From Pseudomonadota bacterium (GTDB lineage Bacteria > Campylobacterota > Campylobacteria > Campylobacterales > Sulfurospirillaceae): DNA of 64,000 bases. The position numbers were made by a program, and so were the translations under genes. Below the pieces are notes generated by a model. That model did not search any database and was not told the origin of the DNA. It saw only the letters and a program-made list of their open reading frames with translations. The stretch spans positions 1 through 64,000 of the forward strand of contig JAGDMU010000020.1 in assembly GCA_017860615.1 (NCBI GenBank), given 5' to 3'. Position 1 is the stretch's first letter. Each line of letters opens with the position of its first letter. Of this stretch, positions 54,722 through 62,491 are shown piece after piece.

Positions 54722-55115
54722 ATGAAAGTTGTCGTGATCCAAGGTCCAAATTTAAATATGCTCGGTCACCGTGAGCAAAGCAAATTTAGAGGGTGAGATC
54801 GTTGATCGTATTCAAGAATGTCTAGGCGACGCGGATGGTATCATCATCAATCCAGCGGCGTATACACACACCTCTATTGCGATTCGTGATGCGATTAGTG
54901 CGGTTTCTTTACCAGCAATTGAAGTGCATATTAGCAATATCTACCGACGTGAAGAGTTTCGTCAAAAAAGCATGACAGCAGCAGTATGTACAGGTCAAAT
55001 CAGTGGTTTTGGACCATTTGGTTACCACCTTGCAATGATCTCTATGATGCAAATGTTAGGTGAGCTAGATGCTCTTCGTAAAGCACAAGCGGCACAACAA
55101 GCACCACAAGCCTAA
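54722..55115 (+). pseudogene. aroQ: Type II 3-dehydroquinate dehydratase, frameshifted
   Basis: The shikimate-pathway enzyme AroQ is split. From the ATG at 54722, with AAAGGTAACC before it, the first 19 codons read a normal start ending [10 protein letters not shown], then the frame stops at a TGA (54794-54796). From 54774 another frame gives the rest of AroQ, beginning [13 protein letters not shown] and including N-P-A-A-Y-T-H-T-S and H-I-S-N-I-Y. About 27-30 residues are missing between the parts, including the lid-loop tyrosine needed for catalysis, and the frame shifts by one base. Short CAAAGCA-like repeats at the junction suggest a slippage deletion. Confidence 0.85.
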
Positions 55116-55116
55116 C

Positions 55117-56145
55117 GTGAATTACATTCTCCAAGATGAAAATGCGCAGTACCATGAGTGCGGCTTTTCATGCGATCATGCGGTTTTTTTAAAGCTGGGA
55201 AGTGAAGCATTTTTTATTACCGATGCACGTTATACGACTGAGGCAAGTGAGATTATCAAAAATGCAACCGTTTTAGAGGGCGATAGACGCGATCTTTTTA
55301 AAACAGCGCGTCTTTTGATCCGAAAAAGCGGTATTAAATCACTGATGTATAATCCAGCAGAATGGAATGTTGAAGCGTATGCACGCCTTTGCGAAAAGCT
55401 CAGTCTCAACTTTCAAAAAAAGCCTAATTTTTCACAGCAAAAGCGCATTATTAAAACTGAAACAGAGCTTGAAATCCTTAAACGTGCGGCTCTTTTTGGC
55501 AGGGATGCGTTTCACCGTTTTGGAGAATTTTTAAAACGAGATGGACTGGGAATAGACGAGATGATGGCACATTTTGAGGCCGAGTCTATTTTTAAATATA
55601 AAGGGGCTTTGGAACTTAGTTTTTCACCCATTGTAGCCCTTGGGGAAAATGCCGCGAAACCCCACGCCCTTCCCACACACAAAACACTTCAAAAAGGTGA
55701 GCTGGTTCTTTTGGATGCAGGGGTAAAGTATCAACGTTACTGCTCCGATCGAACACGAACGAGCTTTTTTGATGAACAGTTTAATTTTGAAAAGGAGCAA
55801 CACTTCAAAGAGGCTCTTAAACAGAAAGTTTATGATACAGTGTTGTTTGCTCAAGAGGCCGCTTTAAAAGCCGTCAAAGTGGGTGTAAAAGCCAACGAAA
55901 TCGACAAAGCTGCGCGGGATGTCATTGACAAAGCGGGTTTTGGAAGTTACTTTGTTCACTCTACAGGTCATGGTGTTGGATTAGACATCCATGAATTACC
56001 CGTCATCAGCTCACGTTCAGAAACCATCATTGAAGAAAATATGGTCTTTACCATAGAGCCAGGCATTTACTTACCAGAGCAGTTTGGCGTACGTATTGAA
56101 GACACGATCATCGTGCGAGAGAGCGGCGCTGAGGTCATGGGGTGA
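55117..56145 (+). CDS. pepQ: M24 family Xaa-Pro peptidase
   Basis: A 342-aa cytosolic metallopeptidase of the PepP/PepQ type that cleaves next to proline. The metal ligands are visible: L-D-A-G and S-D-R-T-R, H-S-T-G-H-G-V-G near 280, T-I-E-P-G-I-Y and R-I-E-D-T. I chose the GTG at 55117, one base after the aroQ stop. A longer frame from 55069 runs through aroQ and adds 16 lysine/histidine-rich residues. Whether it is an aminopeptidase or a dipeptidase is not decided. It overlaps folK as GTGA. Confidence 0.88.
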   Translation: MNYILQDENAQYHECGFSCDHAVFLKLGSEAFFITDARYTTEASEIIKNATVLEGDRRDLFKTARLLIRKSGIKSLMYNPAEWNVEAYARLCEKLSLNFQKKPNFSQQKRIIKTETELEILKRAALFGRDAFHRFGEFLKRDGLGIDEMMAHFEAESIFKYKGALELSFSPIVALGENAAKPHALPTHKTLQKGELVLLDAGVKYQRYCSDRTRTSFFDEQFNFEKEQHFKEALKQKVYDTVLFAQEAALKAVKVGVKANEIDKAARDVIDKAGFGSYFVHSTGHGVGLDIHELPVISSRSETIIEENMVFTIEPGIYLPEQFGVRIEDTIIVRESGAEVMG

Positions 56146-56609
56146 AGTTAGAACGTATTCGTTTTTTCCCTACATGTAAAAAAGCTAAAAAGCATTTTGC
56201 GCATAGAGTCGTTGTTGGATTAGGTGGCAATGAAGGGGATGTAAAAAAACGTTTTGTAAAGCTTTACCGAACATTGTTAAACGATCCACGTTTTTTTGTG
56301 CAAGAAAGCTCGCTCGTCTTGAAAAACCCACCGTTTGGTTATTTGGATCAGCCTGATTTTTACAATGCTGTGATGGTGTTGCAAACCTCTTTAAGTGCGA
56401 AAGCACTTCTCAAAGTACTTTTACAGATTGAGCACCTTTTTGGACGTGTAAGGCTCTTTAAAAATGGACCAAGAACGCTAGATTTGGATATAATATTTTT
56501 CGATAATCAGAAGATTCAACAACCCAACTTAATCGTTCCTCATCCTAGATGGCAGGAGCGAGCATCGGTTATCGTTCCACTCTTTACGCTAAAAAGTTTT
56601 AAAGGATAG
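56142..56609 (+). CDS. folK: 2-amino-4-hydroxy-6-hydroxymethyldihydropteridine pyrophosphokinase
   Basis: The folate enzyme HPPK, 155 aa, that transfers pyrophosphate from ATP to hydroxymethyl-dihydropterin. It contains G-L-G-G-N-E-G-D, P-x-x-Y-x-x-Q-P-D-F-Y-N-A-V, and G-P-R-T-L-D-L-D-I-I-F with the metal-binding aspartates, then P-H-P-R. An N-terminal extension of about 25 basic residues precedes the domain. Start GTG overlaps pepQ. Confidence 0.92.
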   Translation: MKLERIRFFPTCKKAKKHFAHRVVVGLGGNEGDVKKRFVKLYRTLLNDPRFFVQESSLVLKNPPFGYLDQPDFYNAVMVLQTSLSAKALLKVLLQIEHLFGRVRLFKNGPRTLDLDIIFFDNQKIQQPNLIVPHPRWQERASVIVPLFTLKSFKG

Positions 56610-56611
56610 AG

Positions 56612-57892
56612 GTGAAATTTCATACGTTCAGTGGTGAAACACCAGCAGAAGCACTCAAGCAAGCCCAGCAAGAGTGTGGTGAAAATGCACTCGTTATAAG
56701 TACCAAGCAAATTCGCAAAAAGACCATTAGCACTTCAGCACTTTATGAAGTGGTTGTAGCAATCGAAGACGATCAGCCTACACCTACTCCTCCAAAACCT
56801 GAATCAAGAGCTGAGAGTAAATACAAAAGTGGCGAAGATGTTCTCTTTAGCCTCTCAGAAGCAGCAAAACAGATATCGCAAATTGCACAAGCAACCAGTG
56901 ATGTTGGAGGAACAAATGCTTCCAGACAGGCTGAAAAAGCTCAAAACAATGAAGGGTTAGGCGAGATAAAATGCGAGATCAACAAACTTGCCGATAAAAT
57001 CAAACTCATTCAAGAGATGTTTTGGGAAGAAAAAGCACCACATCGCAATAATTTAGCCATTCCATCGGAGTTTTCGGAGATTTATAAGTTGGCAAAAACC
57101 AGCGGTATGGGTGAAGATCATCTTGAAAACATTATGAACCTTACGTTAGAGCACATGCCAGTACGCATGAAGAATAACAGTGAGACGATCAAACGCTATT
57201 TTCAAGTCTTACTTCGCAAACTCATCCCCGTGCGCATGGAAGCGGAACTCCCTAAAGGCAATAAACGTGTGATGATGTTTGTAGGTCCCACAGGTGTGGG
57301 TAAAACAACGACGATTGCAAAGTTAGCTGCTCGTTATTCTTATATTCAAGAAAAGCGCGCAAAAGTGGGCATTATCACCCTTGATACCTATCGAATTGGA
57401 GCAGTAGAACAACTGTTTCAATATGCCAAAATGATGCGTTTACCGATTGAAGATGTGGTTGATCCAAGTGATTTCAATAACGCTCTTTCTTCACTCAGTC
57501 ATTGCGATGTCATTTTGATTGATACGGTAGGAAGTTCACAGTACGATAAGGATAAACTGATTAAGCTCAATAAGTTCCTGCAAAGCTCACAACTGCAAAT
57601 TGATGTTAACTTAGTTCTCTCCGCAGGTAGTAAGCTAGAAGATCTCAAAGAGATCTATAAAAACTTCTCTTTTTTAGATATTGATACGCTTATTTTTACA
57701 AAATTTGATGAAACGAAGGTTTTTGGAACGATATTTTCTTTGATTTACGATATTGACAAACCAGTAAGTTACTTTTCAATTGGTCAAGAGGTGCCTGATG
57801 ACATTGTCCCTGCATCGAGTGATTTTTTGGTTGAATGTATTTTAGATGGCTTTGAGAAAAAGCGAGGTGAACATGGAAACGCAGGCAAATAA
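56612..57892 (+). CDS. flhF: Flagellar SRP-type GTPase FlhF
   Basis: A GTPase that marks the pole for flagellum assembly and activates sigma54 flagellar genes in Campylobacterota. The 426-aa protein has a short B domain, a helical N domain and an SRP-like G domain with G-P-T-G-V-G-K-T-T-T, D-T-Y-R-I-G-A, and T-K-F-D-E-T. Start is GTG with AAAGGA. Its end overlaps flhG by 20 bp, so the pair is made together. Confidence 0.95.
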   Translation: MKFHTFSGETPAEALKQAQQECGENALVISTKQIRKKTISTSALYEVVVAIEDDQPTPTPPKPESRAESKYKSGEDVLFSLSEAAKQISQIAQATSDVGGTNASRQAEKAQNNEGLGEIKCEINKLADKIKLIQEMFWEEKAPHRNNLAIPSEFSEIYKLAKTSGMGEDHLENIMNLTLEHMPVRMKNNSETIKRYFQVLLRKLIPVRMEAELPKGNKRVMMFVGPTGVGKTTTIAKLAARYSYIQEKRAKVGIITLDTYRIGAVEQLFQYAKMMRLPIEDVVDPSDFNNALSSLSHCDVILIDTVGSSQYDKDKLIKLNKFLQSSQLQIDVNLVLSAGSKLEDLKEIYKNFSFLDIDTLIFTKFDETKVFGTIFSLIYDIDKPVSYFSIGQEVPDDIVPASSDFLVECILDGFEKKRGEHGNAGK

Positions 57893-58745
57893 ACTCCAAG
57901 AACTAGTCGGCGCAGTTTCTGCTAAAGAGCAAAGCCATACCAAATTTATTGCGATTACCAGTGGTAAGGGTGGTGTGGGTAAAAGTACGGTGAGTGCTAA
58001 CATGGCAAATGTTTTAGCAAACAATGGCTACAAAGTAGGGCTTTTTGATGCCGATATTGGACTTGCTAATTTGGATGTCATTCTCAATGTTCGTATCGAT
58101 AAAAATATTTTACATGTCCTTAAAGGCGAATGCACGCTTGCTGATGTCATTGTTCCGATCAAAAAAAATCTCTTGTTAATTCCTGGTGAAAGTGGTGATG
58201 AGATTTTAAAATACTCTGAGCAGTTCTTGTTTGAGCGTTTTTTAGAAGAGACCAAAGTCCTCAACGATCTTGATTTTATGATCATCGATACAGGGGCTGG
58301 CATTGGCGAGCATATACAACTTTTTTTAGAAGCAGCCGATGAGGTTATTGTGGTCACTGTTCCAGATCCTGCCGCCATTACGGATGCGTACGCAACCATT
58401 AAGATCACCAGTAAAACACAGTCAAATATTCATCTTATTTTAAATATGACCAAAAGTGAAAAAGAGGCACAACTCATTTTCGATAAAATCAATAAGGTTG
58501 CTATGGCCAATATTGGTAATGGTTTGAAGCTTAATTTGATTGGTAAATTACCTGAGGATAAGCTCATTTCAAAGAGCATTAAACAGCGTACACTCTTCAC
58601 CAATGATGCACCTAATTCTTTGGCATCACTCGACATGAAACGCATTGTCAACAATTTGGTCTACAAATTGGAACGAAAAGTGCTTAAAAATGATACGAAC
58701 AAGAGCTTTGGAAGCTTTTTTAAGCGTATTATTGAGCAATTTTAG
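57873..58745 (+). CDS. flhG: MinD-like ATPase FlhG
   Basis: A ParA/MinD-type ATPase that limits flagellar number. The 290-aa protein has the deviant Walker A loop S-G-K-G-G-V-G-K-S-T, F-D-A-D-I-G-L-A-N and D-T-G-A-G-I. The context right after flhF separates it from cell-division MinD. I chose the ATG at 57873 with GAGGTGA before it. The frame from 57846 adds nine residues with no support. Confidence 0.94.
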   Translation: METQANKLQELVGAVSAKEQSHTKFIAITSGKGGVGKSTVSANMANVLANNGYKVGLFDADIGLANLDVILNVRIDKNILHVLKGECTLADVIVPIKKNLLLIPGESGDEILKYSEQFLFERFLEETKVLNDLDFMIIDTGAGIGEHIQLFLEAADEVIVVTVPDPAAITDAYATIKITSKTQSNIHLILNMTKSEKEAQLIFDKINKVAMANIGNGLKLNLIGKLPEDKLISKSIKQRTLFTNDAPNSLASLDMKRIVNNLVYKLERKVLKNDTNKSFGSFFKRIIEQF

Positions 58746-58767
58746 ATACATTTTGTAAAGGCATTAT

Positions 58768-59139
58768 ATGGTCAAATCAGAAAATTTCATCTATTTTTTC
58801 ACGATATGTGGATTCTTTATAGGGTTGATGTTTTCGATACTAAATTTCTCAGAGCCAGAAGAGATACTCTTTTACACGTTAGAAATAACGTTGGTTTTCT
58901 ATCTCATCATCCATGTGGCTGTGATGAATTTCTTTGATTTTGACCGTATGGCAACTTTTATTTTCGACAAAAAAGACCACGAAAATATTGGGGATTATTT
59001 TATTCAAGAGCTTGAGAACAGAGAAAAAGTCATGGACAGTCTTTTAGCAAGCATTGATAATATGAACCAGCACTATGATAAGATCATGAAAGGCTCAACG
59101 GAGAGTAATGAATCCTACATTAAAAAAGCAGCAGCCTAA
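58768..59139 (+). CDS. Small membrane protein of the flhG-fliA interval
   Basis: A 123-aa protein with two membrane helices at about 7-24 and 36-54 and a soluble C-terminal tail. A similar protein occupies the same place between flhG and fliA in C. jejuni. Function unknown; co-occurrence suggests a flagellar or motility link. It overlaps fliA by 32 bp, an unusually long overlap for this window. Confidence 0.8.
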   Translation: MVKSENFIYFFTICGFFIGLMFSILNFSEPEEILFYTLEITLVFYLIIHVAVMNFFDFDRMATFIFDKKDHENIGDYFIQELENREKVMDSLLASIDNMNQHYDKIMKGSTESNESYIKKAAA

Positions 59140-59824
59140 TCCTTACAGCCAAAATCTCAAAAAAGAGCAAGACGAACTCGTTTTGCAGTATCTCCCAGCA
59201 GTACGAGCTATGGCGTATCGCCTGCGCGAAAGGCTACCCGCTTCGGTAGATGTCAACGATTTGATTTCAATCGGTACTGAAGAGATGATTAAACTTTCCC
59301 GTCGTTATGATAAAGACCAAAATGACTCTTTTTGGGGCTATGGTAAAAAACGTGTGTATGGTTCTATGCTTGATTTTTTACGCTCCTTAGATACGATGAG
59401 TAGAGCAAATCGCCGCCTCATTAAAATGGTGGACAATGAAATCACTGCGTATTTAGGCGAACATGGAACTGAGCCTGATGATGCTTATTTAGCCAAAGTT
59501 TTAAATGAAGATATTGAGAAAATAGCAGAAGCTCGAAACAGCTCGATGATTGTTTCTGTGATGTCACTCAATGAGCAAGTAACGATTCTTTCAGGTGAAG
59601 ATACCGCACAAAAAGTCGAAAAAGATGAGTTAATGGAGATGGTGCAGAGTATCCTTTCAACTTTTGGTGAACGTGAGCAGATGATTATTCAACTTTACTA
59701 TTTTGAAGAGCTAAATCTCAAAGAGATCAGTGAAGTTTTGGATATTAGCGAGTCGCGTATTTCTCAAATTCATAAAAAACTTTTAGCAAAGATCAAAGAA
59801 CAGTTGGGAATCAACCATGGCTGA
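59108..59824 (+). CDS. fliA: Flagellar sigma factor FliA (sigma28)
   Basis: The sigma factor for late flagellar genes. The 238-aa protein shows region 2 (D-L-I-S-I-G-T-E-E-M, Y-G-K-K-R-V-Y-G-S-M-L-D-F-L-R) and region 4 (G-E-R-E-Q-M-I-I-Q-L-Y-Y, then E-I-S-E-V-L-D-I-S-E-S-R-I-S-Q-I-H). Its ATG lies inside the previous gene, and its end overlaps fliM by eight bases, the order found in C. jejuni. Confidence 0.95.
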   Translation: MNPTLKKQQPNPYSQNLKKEQDELVLQYLPAVRAMAYRLRERLPASVDVNDLISIGTEEMIKLSRRYDKDQNDSFWGYGKKRVYGSMLDFLRSLDTMSRANRRLIKMVDNEITAYLGEHGTEPDDAYLAKVLNEDIEKIAEARNSSMIVSVMSLNEQVTILSGEDTAQKVEKDELMEMVQSILSTFGEREQMIIQLYYFEELNLKEISEVLDISESRISQIHKKLLAKIKEQLGINHG

Positions 59825-60878
59825 TATATTAAGTCAAGAAGAGATTGATGCGCTCTTAGAAGTGGTGGAAGAAGAGGGCGATACACTCTCCTCTGAAGTA
59901 GAAAGCACCGATACCAGACAAGTCATTCTGTATGACTTTAAACGACCCAATCGTGTTTCCAAAGAGCAGTTGCGTGCCGTAAAAGGTATTCACGATAAAA
60001 TGGCACGAAATCTTGCCTCACAGATCTCTTCCATTATGCGCAGTATCGTTGAAATTCAGCTACATTCTGTTGATCAGATGACGTATGGTGAGTTCTTGAT
60101 GTCATTGCCTAGTCCAACAAGTTTTAACGTTTTTTCCATCAAACCATTGGATGGCAACTGTATTATCGAAATCAACCCTTCTATCGCTTTTCCGATGATC
60201 GACCGACTCCTTGGCGGTCTTGGTGAGTCTTATGAAGCAACCAGAGAGTTAACGGATATTGAACTCAATCTTTTGGATGCTATTTTGCGTATTATTATGC
60301 AACGTCTAAAAGAGGGTTGGGCGCCAATTACCGATATGTATCCGACCGTTGAGACTAAGGAATCCAGTCCAAATGTTGTGCAAATCGTTTCGCAAAATGA
60401 GATTGTTATTATGGTGGTTATGGAGATCATCATTGGAAATTCCAGTGGAATGATTAACTTATGCTATCCTGTTATTTATTTGGAGCCTATTCTATCACGC
60501 CTTGCAAATCGTGACATTATGCTCGGCGAAACCAGTGCTAAAAAGAGTCGTAATAAAGAGCTTAATACATTAATATCTCGTGCAGAAGTCTTTAATGAAG
60601 CCATTATTGGACAATCTGAACTGAGTGTTGGAGAGCTATTAGAGCTAAAAAAAGGAGATATCATCAGATTGGATCGACCTGCTGATGATAAAGCCATTGT
60701 GATGATTGATAAAAAAGAGCTCTTTTTTGCGGAAATTGGGTTACATCGTTTCCGAAAGTCGATTAAAATAGAGAGTTTGGTTAGAACCGATAAAGATGAG
60801 GTTAAGAGCGCACTTGAAGAGTTAGAGCAGATTAGAAAGTCAAAAATCTCATCATTTGATACAACGCAACAGGGGTAA
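59817..60878 (+). CDS. fliM: Flagellar motor switch protein FliM
   Basis: A C-ring switch protein of 353 aa that binds CheY-P. The N-terminus reads L-S-Q-E-E-I-D-A-L-L, the CheY-binding peptide. The middle domain has M-T-Y-G-E-F-L-M-S-L-P and a degenerate G-G-x-G motif, and the C-terminal part is a FliN-like SPOA domain. It precedes fliY by three bases. Confidence 0.96.
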   Translation: MADILSQEEIDALLEVVEEEGDTLSSEVESTDTRQVILYDFKRPNRVSKEQLRAVKGIHDKMARNLASQISSIMRSIVEIQLHSVDQMTYGEFLMSLPSPTSFNVFSIKPLDGNCIIEINPSIAFPMIDRLLGGLGESYEATRELTDIELNLLDAILRIIMQRLKEGWAPITDMYPTVETKESSPNVVQIVSQNEIVIMVVMEIIIGNSSGMINLCYPVIYLEPILSRLANRDIMLGETSAKKSRNKELNTLISRAEVFNEAIIGQSELSVGELLELKKGDIIRLDRPADDKAIVMIDKKELFFAEIGLHRFRKSIKIESLVRTDKDEVKSALEELEQIRKSKISSFDTTQQG

Positions 60879-60881
60879 GGT

Positions 60882-61745
60882 GTGAATACATTTGTACAAT
60901 TATTACAACAAGAAGTAGTTTCGACAATAGAAGGCTTAACTGGTATTGCACCTACAGTTGAACTGAACTCTGAAGAGAGTGGTGAGAGTAAACTCAAACT
61001 CAGTCCTCCACTTGCAAAACTCGATGTTACCGTTGGTGGCGAGCTTCATGGAAAGATGCGTGTGACGATGGCAACCTCTATTGCAACTGCCATTGGCGAT
61101 ATGATGCTAGGAGGCGAGGGTAACGAAAAAGAGGAGATGGATGCTGAAGACCTTGATGCAACCAAAGAGATTATCTCCAATATTTTAAGTTCTTTTTCAC
61201 GCTCACTCGGTAGTCAGAAAAATATGCCAAAGCTTGAATTTGATATTGACAATATAGAGTATATCGATTCAAACAGTACGATTGATTTTAAAGGTTACGA
61301 AAAACTTTTCATCTACAACTTGGCTGTTCATAATTCACACGATACGATAGCTTTTGCCATTACCCACGAACTAACACCATTGATTGGAGAAGATGGTCCT
61401 GTGCCAATTGAACCATCTGCCCCAACACAAGAATTTATTTTTGAAGAGCCTAAGAAAGTCGTAACCAGTATGAGTCCTGAAGAGTTGAGCAATATTGAAT
61501 TGATTAAAGATGTCAGGCTTCCAATTCGTGTACGCATTGGCTCTAAAAAAATGCTTTTGAAAGATGTTTTAAGCATGGATATAGGCTCCGTCATCGAGTT
61601 AGACCAGTTAGCAAACGATCCTTTGGAAATTTTAGTCGGTGATAAGGTCATTGCGATGGGTGAAGTGGTGATCGTAGATGGTAACTTTGGTGTTCAAATA
61701 GGTGAAATTGGTACAAAACGCGAACGACTTGAAAAATTGCGATAG
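60882..61745 (+). CDS. fliY: Flagellar motor switch protein FliY
   Basis: A 287-aa C-ring protein with a CheC-like N-terminal region (D-L-D-A-T-K-E-I-I-S-N-I) and a C-terminal FliN/SPOA domain (L-P-I-R-V-R-I-G, then V-D-G-N-F-G-V-Q-I-G). Start is GTG in GGTGTG. Because there is only one CheC-type signature, phosphatase activity is uncertain. It is the last flagellar gene of the run. Confidence 0.93.
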   Translation: MNTFVQLLQQEVVSTIEGLTGIAPTVELNSEESGESKLKLSPPLAKLDVTVGGELHGKMRVTMATSIATAIGDMMLGGEGNEKEEMDAEDLDATKEIISNILSSFSRSLGSQKNMPKLEFDIDNIEYIDSNSTIDFKGYEKLFIYNLAVHNSHDTIAFAITHELTPLIGEDGPVPIEPSAPTQEFIFEEPKKVVTSMSPEELSNIELIKDVRLPIRVRIGSKKMLLKDVLSMDIGSVIELDQLANDPLEILVGDKVIAMGEVVIVDGNFGVQIGEIGTKRERLEKLR

Positions 61746-61753
61746 AAGCCTCC

Positions 61754-62488
61754 ATGGAACAGCAAAAACACATTAAAGACACGGAACGCACCAATGAGTG
61801 GAGCGTTCTTCGCATCATGTCCGATTTTGTCAAAGGCTTTGATGAACTTCAAGATTTAGGACCTTCGGTTACTTTTTTTGGCAGTGCGCGTTTTAATGCC
61901 AACAACCGCTACTATAAGGATGCGCATAACCTTGCCTATCAACTGGGGAAAAAAGGCTATTCCATTGTAACAGGTGGATCAAAAGGTATTATGGAAGCTG
62001 CCAACAAAGGCGGATATGACTCTAAAAACTGTCAATCTATAGGGCTCAATATTAATCTTCCCCATGAACAATCGGGCAATCAATACACCACAAAACATCT
62101 CAATTTTGACTACTTTTTTGTGCGTAAAGTGATGTTGATTAAATACTCTCTGGCCTATGTTATTTTTCCAGGTGGATTTGGTACGTTGGATGAACTTTTT
62201 GAAGCATTAACGCTTACGCAAACAGGCAAAATTACCAAAATTAGCATTTTCTTGTATGGCAAAGAATATTGGAGCAAGCTTTATGACTTTATTGCAACGA
62301 CATTGGTTGAACATCACGCTATTCGTCCTGAAGATGTTGAGTTAATAACCTTAACCGATGATTTAGATGAAATTGCAAAAAAAATTGATGAGCGTTTAGT
62401 CCTCTATACGAATGAACTCAAAAATGAAGGGTTAGAGCATAGCCGTTATTACCAAAAAGCCATTGAGTTTTTATCCAATCAAGAGTAA
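61754..62488 (+). CDS. LOG family (TIGR00730) Rossmann-fold protein
   Basis: A 244-aa cytosolic protein with F-F-G-S-A-R-F, V-T-G-G-S-K-G-I-M-E-A and the P-G-G-F-G-T-L-D-E signature of LOG proteins, which hydrolyse nucleoside monophosphates to free base and ribose-5-phosphate; plant homologues make cytokinin. The substrate here is unknown. It begins eight bases after fliY and may be co-transcribed. Confidence 0.9.
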   Translation: MEQQKHIKDTERTNEWSVLRIMSDFVKGFDELQDLGPSVTFFGSARFNANNRYYKDAHNLAYQLGKKGYSIVTGGSKGIMEAANKGGYDSKNCQSIGLNINLPHEQSGNQYTTKHLNFDYFFVRKVMLIKYSLAYVIFPGGFGTLDELFEALTLTQTGKITKISIFLYGKEYWSKLYDFIATTLVEHHAIRPEDVELITLTDDLDEIAKKIDERLVLYTNELKNEGLEHSRYYQKAIEFLSNQE

Positions 62489-62491
62489 GCA

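Noticed and set aside
57873-58745. Cell-division MinD
   Set aside because: It sits between flhF and fliA in the conserved flagellar block, so FlhG is the better call.
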